Origin: Tenebrio molitor | Lineage: Eukaryota; Arthropoda; Insecta; Coleoptera; Tenebrionidae | Reading direction: 5' to 3' | DNA length: 64,000 nucleotides | Assembly (NCBI RefSeq): GCF_963966145.1 | Contig: NC_091049.1 | Coordinates: forward strand, 10,974,001 to 11,038,000 | In this document: piece after piece, positions 21,525-31,066 of the stretch | Layout: every line of letters starts with the position of its first letter | Numbering within the stretch: the first letter of the stretch is position 1 | Notes under the pieces: generated by a model | What the model saw: only the letters and a program-made list of their open reading frames with translations | Database searches by the model: none | Told to the model about the DNA's origin: nothing | Translations under genes and position numbers: made by a program

Positions 21525-21811
21525 TAATTCATGTATCACGTGATCACGAATGATCCAATCAACACGCGTAAAGTCCTTAGTTGCATGCCTATCACAGCGA
21601 TAATAAAAAACAAAAAAATTATTATCTTATTTACTTTCGTCGTTACGATTTTGATTGAAATAAATTTGTTAGTTTGACAAATAAATGAATAATTTTGTAT
21701 TTCATTAATTATATTGTCTCATCGAAAATAATACGTGGTATGATTAGTCATCCATGATATTAAATTCGTGAAATTGAAGCTGGAGATTTCACGACTCCGA
21801 AGGACGAGGAA
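21525..21811. repeat. Hairpin-family spacer plus half hairpin H7
   Basis: 21525-21760 has an inverted copy at 50670-50905. It is followed by the left arm only of a hairpin (GTGAAATTGAAGCTGGAGAT) and the tip CGA-CTCC-GAA-GGAC-GAG at 21791-21809. The expected right arm is missing: pogo-transposase coding sequence begins immediately. Confidence 0.75.
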
Positions 21812-22597
21812 CAAACATTTCATGGAACCACTCCTTAAATATGAATACAGACTTCGAGTTTCTGTAGTGCACAGGAAGTTGAAAATTATTAAAGCTTCGT
21901 GGCTTTTTCGCTTTTCCTATAACTAACGGTGTCAGTTTATGTAGTCCGGTGGCATTAGTACATGCTAAAAATGTTACTCGTTCTTTAGCTGTTTTTCTAC
22001 CAGGAGCAGTTTTTTCTGCATTGGATACAAAAGTTTTTCCAGACAATAGCTTCCAATACAATCCAGTTTCATCTGCATTGTATAATTGATTGTCATCTAA
22101 ACCAAGCACCTTAATTTTACTGGACAGTTTTTGTAAAAAAGGAGAAACAAGTTCCGGTTGTGAAGATAACTTTTCACCACTTATTGATAAAAATCGTATT
22201 CCAAACCTTTTTTTAAATTTTTGCATCCATCCCGAACTAGCAGCAAATGTATGTTGATTTTCTTGCAATTTTTGATGAAAATATTTGGCTTTTTCTTTTA
22301 ATATAACACCACTTACAGGTGCATGTCTTTCCCGTTGCTGTAGAAACCATTTATACAATGATATTTCCATCTTGGGAAATTCGGAAGTTATAAGCGATTT
22401 TCTTTTTCCTGGTCTGGAAAATGTTAGGGCAACTGCTGACATAATTTTTGCTTCTTTTTTCTTGAAAGCACACACAGTGGACTTTGCAACCCCGTATTTT
22501 TTCGATAAAAATGTTACACCGAATTCTTTACGCACATCCGACAAAAGCTGGGCTTTTTTTCTAATGTTAAATAATTTGGTTTTTTATTAGACACCAT
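21812..22597 (-). pseudogene. pogo/Tigger-type (CENP-B/jerky-like) transposase, 5' part
   Basis: The minus frame carries an N-terminal HTH (VTFLSKKYGVAKSTVCAFKK), a CENP-B-type second HTH (KWFLQQRERHAPVSGVILKE, SGWMQKFKKRFGIRFLSISG) and the start of a DDE_1 domain with YNADETGLYWKLL, whose Asp is the first catalytic residue. The true ATG is at 22597 (MVSNKKPNYLTLEKK); a slip in an A7 run near 22550 puts it out of frame with the rest. The gene is cut after EWFHEMFV at 21811, exactly at the apex of hairpin H7, so the second and third catalytic acids are absent. Confidence 0.8.
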
Positions 22598-22601
22598 TAT
22601 A

Positions 22602-22858
22602 TCTGTGGCGGTCGTGAAAAAGTAGGTAAGTCAAATAATTTCAAAAATGAGTTAACGATGTTTACACCTTAATAATAAATCATGGAATTAAATAATTCAG
22701 ATTTTCACAGTTAAAAATTTACTTATATTGAAAGCAAGTACAGGTAGAAAAGAAGTTTCTATTTAATTACAGGATTTTAAGAATGATGTGGAATTTTGAA
22801 TCGTTGCCCTCAAAAATTTACATTTTCGACTTACCTACTTTTTCACGACCGCCACCGA
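22602..22858. mobile_element. Tc1/mariner-type MITE (257 bp) beside the pogo gene
   Basis: Termini 22602-22632 and 22828-22858 are 31-bp inverted repeats with one mismatch (core GGCGGTCGTGAAAAAGTAGG), flanked by TA on both sides. It starts 5 bp upstream of the pogo ATG, so it could alternatively be the 5' terminal region of that same element in foldback form. Confidence 0.85.
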
Positions 22859-23114
22859 TATGTATGTTTGTGTTATGTCTTCAACCAGGTCTAGATAATG
22901 ACTAATTGTACACCTGTACGTGTTGACTTGCTTCTGTTTGAGACGATGGAATGTGTGATTTTTTTTTATTGTTCATGTTTTAGAGTACCTATGTGAAGTT
23001 TTGACGTTCACGTTTTAGAATATGTAAAACTCGTTTTTGGATGTTCACGTTATAGTATGTGCATATTATCGAGGCTCTACTGTACATTGAGATGATATCA
23101 CAATCATATTTTAT

Positions 23115-23940
23115 TTATACAAGTTTATATTTTTCTGTTAAATTATTATACATTTTTGTACAAAAGTCTAAATCTATTAAAATTCTTTCTTCAAATAGTT
23201 CATTTGACTCCCTAAAATACATCACAAAATCCTCCCATCTTAAACCTGCTAGTAGCATCTGGCTCTGTATTTGATAATAATATTCTGAGGTGTCTTTTAA
23301 CATAGGCTGATTATTTTCATTTAACCGCAAACAAAAATTTTTAACCCCGCATCCCTCCACCGCAGTGTTAAACTTTTTTGAATAAGGGCATTTTACCTCA
23401 AGAACCCCATAGCCACATTCAGATTGAAACACAATACCGTCAGGTGATGCACCCAGATGTGGTGCATATGGGTGGATTATAAATCCACATTTGTAATAAC
23501 TTATGTTTGGATGTTTTAAATATCGTAAGATGGCCTCCCCCTCATACTTCCTTCCATGTCTGATTTGTGGTAAATGACCAATTTCTTTAAATAATGAGTT
23601 GTAAAATTCTGGAGTAAATTGCTTCCTTGCAGAAATTTTTTTGGAATTTTGACGCCTTGAATCTGTATCTCCGCTCTTCATGCCACAACGCGTTCATGTT
23701 TTGATCCCTTGTAGCAAATTCGATTTCAAAAGATTTGAGAAAAATGAAATTTTGAAAACGTTCATTAAAAATGGGAGGTAGAGATATTAAAATATTTATG
23801 ATTTCATTGTCCACATGGGGAAGTTTGATGGGAAATTCCACCTTTGTACAAAATTGGTAGCCGAACAATGACTTTTGAGGTGCTGTTAGCCCTAAAAAAT
23901 AAACCACCACGATTAGCATAAAATCCGAGGGGTGTCTCAC
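23115..23940 (-). pseudogene. YqaJ-family exonuclease-like protein
   Basis: The frame 23940-23587 ends with FEIEFATRDQNMNALWHEER. After a shift, the 23681-23115 frame carries the nuclease core: ASPDGIVFQ, GVLEVKCPYS and YYYQIQSQMLLAG. The D, the E-x-K pair and the Q fit the lambda-exonuclease/YqaJ fold, which degrades dsDNA 5' to 3'. In arthropods this domain is often the C-terminus of a repeated protein with an N-terminal SWIM zinc finger, as at 5.5-6.2 kb. The N-terminal SWIM part is absent here. It begins directly after the hAT gene. The C-terminal frame itself is uninterrupted. Confidence 0.75.
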
Positions 23941-23949
23941 TGATTAAAA

Positions 23950-25102
23950 TTTTGTCTCGTACTGTAGTAGTGGTCTTAATATTGGCTGCAAAAAATACAA
24001 AATCAACTTGTTTGTTTGTTTATTTTTAAAAGCGTCACAAAGTAGCTTTGCCGTGTGACACCTTTCCTTAGCAGCAACCATGGAAAAAAAGGTTTCTAGC
24101 ACAAGGTATTGAACCAAAATTTTTTCTACCGCACGGTATCTTGACAACAACCTAGTGCTTGACAATTTAGTTAATTTATAAAATGTTTCACCATTATTAA
24201 TTAAGTCATATATTTCTTGATACTGGTGCATTCTGATCACACTATTTTTGAACTAGTTATAAGTTTCTTTAATTAAAACATCTATTTCATCTGAAAAGAT
24301 TTCTGAAGCTTTTGAGGCACATAAGTGTAGACTGTGACATACACATTTAACTAAAATTAAGTTTTCCAAGTTTAAATTAGTATTTAAAAGTGTAAAAAGG
24401 GAGTGGTGCTTGCCACACATGTTAGAAGCACCGTCTGTACCTATGCCAATTAAGTTATTTAAATTTAGATTAATGCTACTGAAAAACTTTATGATTTCGT
24501 TGTAGAGATCTTCAGCTGTAGTGTACACTACACTTAGCAGTGTTAAAAATTGAGTTACAATATCATTTTTTTCTACTGAATAATATCTAATAATTATACA
24601 TAGCAATTTTTCAGTTGCAACATCAGTTGACTCATCAATAATGAGTGAAAAAGGACTACCTTTTATATCCTTAATTAATTCACTCAATAATGAAAGCGAT
24701 ATCACCCTCTTAATAATAACTGGACACTTGGTACGATGCAAATGTATTTGGTCTTGATCTCCAGAGTAGGTTGAAGTGGAAGCTTGGGCCTTGTGTTGAT
24801 TTTTGCTTTTTAAAATATCATTGATGATCTGTGGATCTGTGATATGATCCACTGACCTAATGCTTGTGTGGGCAGCAATATAACTCGCCAAAATAATTTC
24901 AGTTTTCTTGGTGCTGTTTGTAACAGTAATAGCTGGAGAAATATATAATAATTATTATTGTTATTATCTTTAATTTACCACCTACCAAATTTTTTAATAT
25001 TCAGTTGAGATTTATCCAAATCCCCTTTATGAGATCTTAAAGTTGTTTTACAAAGTTTACAATAAGAGGAGCCATCACCACTGGGATTTACACATAGCCA
25101 CC
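23950..25102 (-). pseudogene. hAT transposase with BED finger, one intron and an in-frame stop
   Basis: Exon 1 (25102-24986) has WLCVNPSGDGSSYCKLCKTT, a BED-type zinc finger remnant. A 53-bp intron follows (24985-24933, GTAGGT...CTCCAG). Exon 2 contains FSLIIDESTDVATEKLLCII (first catalytic Asp), GIGTDGASNMCGKHHSL (second Asp) and VKCVCHSLHLCASKA. TAG at about 24252 then interrupts an otherwise continuous frame before VIRMHQYQEIYDLINNGE and STRLLSRYRAVEKIL. The order matches ZBED/SCAND3-like hAT transposases. The C-terminal hAT dimerisation domain is missing where YqaJ sequence begins at 23940. Confidence 0.8.
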
Positions 25103-25166
25103 CTAATTAACAAGATTAAAGGTAAAATCACCATCACCACAACGTAATATTACCAAGATTATTGTA

Positions 25167-25294
25167 CCGTGAGATCTTTTAAATTTATAATACCGTTTCA
25201 TATTATTTTTATATTAAATCAAGGTGGTAGCGGTGTTGCCAATATAATTTTCAAGTCATAGCCTCCTTAATTATAAATTTAAATGATCTCACGG
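25167..25294. mobile_element. Short TA-flanked MITE
   Basis: 128 bp bounded by CCGTGAGATC and its complement, with inverted similarity through AAATTTATAAT and one mismatch. TA lies on both sides. The right half of a related copy lies at 29424-29489. Confidence 0.8.
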
Positions 25295-25336
25295 TAAATA
25301 GAGAAAGAGAATGTGAATATTGTTATATAGTTATAG

Positions 25337-25466
25337 TATTTAACATTACTAGCGTGGTAAAAAGGGTTTTTACTGGCGACAGAAGGATATGACTGGAGAG
25401 CCGAAGGTGAGCCAGTCACCTTCTGAAGCCAGTAAAACCCGTTACCATGCGTGTATTGTTGAATAT
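25337..25466. repeat. Long imperfect hairpin H8
   Basis: Arms pair TGGTAA, GGGTTTTACTGGC, CAGAAGG and TGACTGG with their complements. The tip is AGA-GCC-GAA-GGT-GAG at 25397-25411, a one-base variant of the shared CGA...GAG design. Confidence 0.85.
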
Positions 25467-25562
25467 TTTATTTGTTCCTCACTTGTAAATAGTTATACAA
25501 ACTATTCGTATGAGCTTTACACGTATTGCTTTGGAAACGCACATCACTCATATGAGCACGGG

Positions 25563-25598
25563 TGTAAAATTTTACTGGCTAGCCAGTAAAATTTTACA
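25563..25598. repeat. Perfect 36-bp palindrome
   Basis: TGTAAAATTTTACTGGCT and its exact complement meet with no spacer. A diverged partial repeat of the same words follows to about 25632. It shares ACTGGC/GCCAGTAAAA with the arms of H8. Confidence 0.95.
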
Positions 25599-25639
25599 TG
25601 CTTGCTAGTATAATTTTACATGCTAGCCAGTTAAGAGAC

Positions 25640-27334
25640 ATTTACAAGTACTTTATCAGTGCGTGGGAGTCAACGTCCAGTGATCAGAGAACTCTTGCCA
25701 ATCTGATATCTCGCCTTACTGCTGAAGAATCTAGAATGAGTACAGAAAATCCAGAGAATGTAGCTTTCGCATCCACCAAGGTCAACTGGAACAAACCGGT
25801 ACTCAAGGGTACCTGCAACTACTGTAAAAAACCCGGGCATTGGATTCGAGATTGCAAGAAAAGGAAAGCAGCCAACGAGAGGAAAGCAGCAGCACATCAT
25901 GACGGTCGGAATGAAGCACTCATCGGGGAAGCCCTCTCAACCGTGCAGGACAGTGAGAAATCATCAGAAATTTGGTATTTGGACTCCAGAGCGACAGATC
26001 ATATGTCAAATCAACGCAGATGGTTCCAGAATTTCAAGCATTACCAAGAACCAAAATTTGTCCGAATTGGCAATGGAAAATTGATTCCTGCAATCGGATC
26101 TGGAAATATTGATATACTTGCTTATAATGGAGAAAGTTGGATTCCCAAATTTCTCTCAGATGTTTTGTATGTACCCGATCTGACTTATAACCTCTTTTCC
26201 TTAGGTGCCACACTTGATAAAGGCATCCAGTACCAATCAGATGAGCGCACATGCAGGTTATTTAAAGGAGGAAATGTCGTTGCAGTGGGAGAGAGAAGAA
26301 ATAAATTGTTTGAGATGAAATTTCGCAGCAGAATCTGCAATCCGGAATCTCAAGCAAATGCAGCAGCATCAGTGGACTCTCTTCAGACCTGGCACAACAG
26401 ACTGGCACATCAACATGCAGGGCAAGTAAAGAAAATACTCAGAAAGTCGCAAACACCTTTTGATGATCAAGATTTTCTTTGCAAAAGTTGTATTTTTGGG
26501 AAAATGCACAGACTTCCTTTTCCGAAAAGCATTTCAAAGTCTTCAAGAGTGGGAGAATTAATACACATGGATTTATGTGGACCCATGCAGGAAAAATCTT
26601 TAGGAGGAGCTCGCTACTTTTTGCTGTTGAAGGATGATTTTTCACATTGGAGAACCTTATACTTCATCAAGCAAAAATCCGATACGTGTAAAAATCTTGA
26701 AGATTTTATAAAGAAGACTGAAAAACATTTGCCAAAGGGTTTAAAAATTCTAAGATCCGACAATAGTTTAGAATTTATAAACGCAGAAATCAGGAACATC
26801 ACTCAACGTTACGGCATAATTCACCAGAAAACTGTGTCCTATACTCCAGAGCAAAATGGAGCAGCCGAACGGCAAAATCGTACAATTGTGGAGCTCGCCA
26901 GGACGCTTCTTCAGGACAGTGGACTTCCGATGAATCTGTGGGCAGAAGCAGTCAACTTTGCGACTTACAATTTGAACTGGACAGGAAACAGCAGTCAGTC
27001 CAACGTTTTTCCGAGTGAGCTCTGGCTGAATAAAAAACCCGACGTGAAAACCTTCCATTTCTTTGGTGAAAAATGTTACACACACATTCCGAAAGAAAAG
27101 AGAAGAAAGTGGGATCCAAAAGCCGAAGAAGGTTATTTTGTGGGCTACGACTTGGACACGAAAGGATACAGAGTTTGGTTGCCATGCAAGAATCAAGTCA
27201 AAACTCATCGCGATATAGTCTTCGTGAATCAGAAATATCAAGATCACCAGAGGGACAACGACAAAGACGTAGTTGAAGTGATCGTAGATCCTCCACATCA
27301 GGAGCCGGAACACGAAGAGCAGGAAACGCCATAA
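25640..27334 (+). pseudogene. copia gag (C-terminal)-protease-integrase
   Basis: In order: gag tail, CCHC zinc knuckle CNYCKKPGHWIRDC, protease WYLDSRATDHM, integrase zinc region HNRLAHQHAG...CKSCIFGKM, then integrase core with HMDLCGPM, LRSDNSLEF and PEQNGAAERQNR (D, D, E present). Copia proteases carry Asp-Ser-Gly; here the Gly codon reads AGA (Arg), which should abolish the active site. The frame stops at TAA 27334 inside the acidic linker before RT; the same frame resumes downstream. The first ATG of the open frame lies in foreign palindromic sequence, so no true start survives. Confidence 0.85.
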
Positions 27335-27364
27335 AATCAGAAATTAGCAGAAAGCGAATCAGAG

Positions 27365-27907
27365 ATGTCCGATGAAGAAGAGGATGAATCAATTCACGAT
27401 TCACTTCCAAAAACTCAAGAAGAGTCAGAACAGGAGCAAGATCCCGTGCAGCAAGACACATACAGTCTACGAGATCGTTCAAAAATCCGTAATCCGGAAA
27501 GATTTGCAAATATTTCGATTTTAAATGCTGAACCTGAGTCATTTGAGGAAGCGACATCCAGCGGAAATGCCGAACAGTGGAAGCAAGCCATGGACGAAGA
27601 AATACAGTCGCTCAAGCAAAATCAAACATGGACGTTAGTCGAACCTCCGAAAAATCAGCAAGTCATCGATAACAGATGGGTCTACAAAATTAAAAGAAAT
27701 GAGGACGGCAGCGTGCAGAAGTACAAGGCAAGATTAGTTGCTCAAGGCTTCAGACAAGTTGCAGGAGTTGATTACAATGAAACATTTAGTCCTGTAACCA
27801 AATTTGATTCGATTCGAATGATTTTATGTGTTGCAGCATCAGAGAAATTGATTCTTAGGCAGTTTGACGTAAAAACTGCATTCTTGTACGGAAATATGTA
27901 TAGATGA
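27365..27907 (+). pseudogene. copia linker and N-terminal reverse transcriptase
   Basis: Same frame as the preceding segment after the in-frame TAA. It has an acidic Ser/Glu/Gln-rich linker, YSLRDRSKIRNPERF, AMDEEIQSLKQNQTWTLV, NRWVYKIKRNEDGSVQKYKA and ARLVAQGFRQVAGVDYNETF, up to DVKTAFLYGN. A ~4-bp insertion at about 27897 then shifts the frame. These are standard copia RT fingers and palm motifs. Confidence 0.85.
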
Positions 27908-27917
27908 AATTCTATAT

Positions 27918-29117
27918 ATGCAGCAACCAGATGGGTACCAGGATGGAACCAAGAGAGTATGCAAGCTGAACAGGAGTCTGTATGGTTTGAAGCAAGCCTC
28001 CAGGTGTTGGAACCAACGTTTCACATCAGTACTCAGCAGACTCGGATTACTTCCCACAAATGCAGACGCTTGCGTTTTTACCAACGGGGATCCGAAAAAT
28101 CAGCTGATCCTTGCTATACACATCGATGATGGATTAATTGCAGCTTCAAGACAGAGCGAAATCGACAAACTACTTCAAGAACTACACCAGGAATTCGAAA
28201 TTACATCCAACCCAGTGGGCACATATTTGGGACTGCAAATCAAGAGAATGGATGACGGCTCAATATTCCTACACCAGAAAGTTTACGCTGAGAATGTGGT
28301 TCAAAGATTTAGAATGGAACATGCAAATTCCGTGAAAATCCCAGCAGATCAGCATCATCAAATGGACCCCGAGATGCACACAAATGGGGACAAAGAGACT
28401 GACAATAAACTTTATCGTCAAATTATCGGCAGCCTGATGTATTTGTCATTGGGAACGCGACCTGACATAACGTATGCTGTTAACAAAGCTAGTCAATTTT
28501 TAGAAAATCCACGAAAAATCCACTGGAAGGCAGCGAAGAGAATTGTCAAATACTTAAAAGGCACGATTAATCATGGACTTTATTTTCCAGTGAAGCAAGA
28601 GGGGCATGTCTATGCGTTCAGTGACGCCGACTACGCTGGAGACGTAACATCACGAAAATCCACAACTGGAATTGTTGTAAAACTGGGCACAGCAATCATC
28701 GCGTGGAAATCTACGAGACAGAAAATCGTTGCGTTGTCAACAACTGAAGCAGAATACGTCGCAGCCTGTCAAACTGTCAAAGAGCTAATCTGGCTAAAGC
28801 TTTTACTTTCAGAGCTCGCTATTTTTGAGGACTTCAAGGCCACGTTGCACGTAGATAACGAGAGTGCGATCAAGCTCATCAAAAATCCCGAGTTTCATCA
28901 ACGAAGTAAACACTTCGACGTGCGTTACCATTTTATAAGAGACAAGTACACCATGGGCGAATTCAACCTGGTTCACGTATCGTCAAAGCAGCAGCAGGCT
29001 GATATCCTCACGAAGCCGTTGCCCAGAGTTGGATTCGAAGAGCAAAGGAGGATGTTGAACTTTCGGGACATAAAGGACATCGACGAACATCACCTCCAGA
29101 CCGCCGGACCATCCTAA
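27918..29117 (+). pseudogene. copia reverse transcriptase and RNase H
   Basis: The frame opens at MQQPDGYQDG and encodes LNRSLYGLKQASRCWNQRF, the palm motif IHIDDGLIAA (a His/Ile variant of the usual YVDD), SLMYLSLGTRPDITYAVN and an RNase H with AFSDADYAGD, STTEAEYVAACQTVKELIWL and a HFDVRYHFIRD end. It is intact across this stretch to the stop at 29117, 52 bp before the LTR. It was once one reading frame with the previous segment. Confidence 0.9.
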
Positions 29118-29171
29118 TTTATTGTTGTTTGCTATGTAAAGACATGTACACATTTTTTCATTTAGTGGGAG

Positions 29172-29420
29172 TGTTAACATTATTAGAATGAATGTAATTT
29201 GTAAATTTCAAATTTGCCGCGTAAACTGTGTGTCAATTGTTAACCTAGAAAAGTCACTCTGCGGCATTCGTATCATGTTAGTGTGTGTGTACACGTGTTG
29301 TCTCGTCATTTTGTTATCGTCCAACTTGTACAACCAACAACAATAAAAATCTCCCATTATTATCGGTAATCCACAAATATTTATCGATCCCGGACCCCGA
29401 TCTCAACAAAATTGTCAACA
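29172..29420 (+). repeat. copia 3' LTR
   Basis: Starts TGTTAACA right after the polypurine tract and ends TGTCAACA, giving TG...CA ends, 249 bp. An AATAAAAAT poly(A) signal lies near 29343. There is no second copy to compare. Confidence 0.75.
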
Positions 29421-29423
29421 ATC

Positions 29424-29489
29424 AATGGTGCCAACCAAATTGAAAATGCACAGCCAGCTCTAATTTATAATTTAAATGATCGCACGGTA
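29424..29489. repeat. Half copy of the CCGTG MITE
   Basis: Aligns with the right half of the 25167-25294 MITE, ending TTTAAATGATCGCACGGTA. Its left half is absent; the copia LTR end lies there instead. Confidence 0.6.
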
Positions 29490-29815
29490 TTCTCGTGTCA
29501 AAAATGGATTACTCCCTAGGATTTAGGGATATTCGTTACTAGGTGGGCATAAATTTGTTTAGGTTGGAGGCTATGTGGTTTCTGGTGACAAACAAAAGAT
29601 ATCCCAAAAATGTAAGACAGCAAATTAATTGTAACAGTTGCAAATGACTAATTTCTCGCTAAGTGATAGATGATTTTTCGTTTCACAATCAATTCAAAGT
29701 AACCAACCTTAGGCATTCAAAATAACCTTTGAAAATTCTAGTTACACACAACATGAAAAACGTTGTTTCCCTAAAAGTTCGAATTCTAGGGAGTAATCCA
29801 TTTTTGACACGAGAG
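29490..29815. mobile_element. TA-flanked MITE with ~30-bp TIRs
   Basis: TTCTCGTGTCAAAAATGGAT at left and the complementary sequence at right (one mismatch in 30), flanked by TA at 29488-29489 and 29816-29817. It is inserted at the TA end of the CCGTG MITE half copy. No gene. Confidence 0.85.
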
Positions 29816-30552
29816 TATATACAGGTGAGCAACAATAACTAAATTTATTAAGTTTACTAAGTTTATTTACAAGCTCCGAAGACGATAGCAGCATGGCTAT
29901 TGAAACGTCAGCTATCCAGCAATCCAGACGACCGCTGCACAACCCGGAAAACAATAACCCTATTGAGCAACAATAACGGTTTAGTTGGCAATAAAAAAAT
30001 TTACATGAAATTTTCAAGAGTGTGAATTGTACCTATTTCGGTTTGTTCTATTAACACTATTGACAGCTAGTATACATTTCATATTTAAACGTCTTGGTTT
30101 TTGTATTCTTTTATTGATAAAATGGTTTTCTCGTTGGAACATGACATAAAAGTCACCAAAAGTCACCAGAATTTATTGCCAACTCAATCAGTAATTGTTG
30201 TCCGCACGGTATTATATTGTAATGTATTATGTAACCTAAATATCGCCAGTCTCCGCGCACATTCAAATATTTGAAAAATTAAACAAAACTCGCGAAATTG
30301 AACAAAATGTCGTGATCGTCATAGAAACAGTAATAACCCTAGAGAACGCTACGGGCAATTCAAACTCAAACTGGGATATTACAATATGCATTTTATTTAC
30401 TTTTTATTATGTAGGTACAATTAGCGATTACATGGAAAATCCTCGATCAACTTTTTTTTAATTCATTAGAAAATTATACGATAGCGATACTTTATGTTTG
30501 AAAAATTAAACAAAAATTGGCCATTTTGGAATATGTTTTTTATCTATTTATA
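29816..30552. other. No identifiable gene
   Basis: AT-rich. A 91-codon minus frame (29742-30017) overlaps the MITE and is not convincing. Confidence 0.5.
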
Positions 30553-31066
30553 CTGGGTGCCCCAAAATTCGCGGAACAACTTAGTAGTAGGTTGTTGAGT
30601 AGTCATTAAAATATCAGGTAAAAATGTTTAAAAAAATCAATCTTCTTTTTTGTAAAATATATGGATCTACACTAAATGTGGCAACATGTAAAAACATTCA
30701 TGTATCCCAATAGTCTGCAAATATTTCATTTTTGTTGTATCCTTGGAAAAATTAAAGCCATGTTGCCGTACACTATTTCAGGTAAAACGGACATAAAATT
30801 ACCACTTGAAAATGCTGGAATTAATGAAGAAAATAATTGCAAACCTCATCACAATCATTCAGAATTATTATGCCACTGGCTAGTAGAAGTCAAACAGTCA
30901 AAATCTTTTTCAATATTTAAAATAAATGAGATCAAAGCTGCACCTTTTGAGCCCCCATATCTTCAAATCTAAGAGGTATAGATTTTTTTTATTATTTTTC
31001 CCATTGTCTTCTAACATGAGTTGACATAGCCTCATTGAGTTATTCCGCGAATTTTGGGGCACCCAG
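30553..31066. mobile_element. Tc1/mariner-type MITE, copy B (inverted)
   Basis: 514 bp with the same termini as 12792-13247 and TA on both sides. The shared interior is in opposite orientation, so the two copies form a large inverted pair about 17 kb apart. The plus frame 30676-30972 inside is not conserved between the copies. Confidence 0.9.

Larger units (their letters stand above)
25635..29420 (+). mobile_element. Ty1/copia retrotransposon, 5' truncated
   Basis: The element runs from mid-gag through pol to a 3' LTR. Gag homology begins abruptly at YFISAWEST; no 5' LTR, PBS or start of gag is present, and the upstream sequence is palindromic repeat DNA. Polypurine tract AGTGGGAG precedes the LTR. 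A possible 5-bp duplication cannot be tested because the left end is lost. Confidence 0.85.

Noticed and set aside
25337..25360. Remnant of the copia 5' LTR (TTTAACATTACTAG resembles the LTR start).
   Set aside because: The stretch is accounted for as the left arm of hairpin H8, with a complement on the right arm, and the rest of the LTR does not follow.
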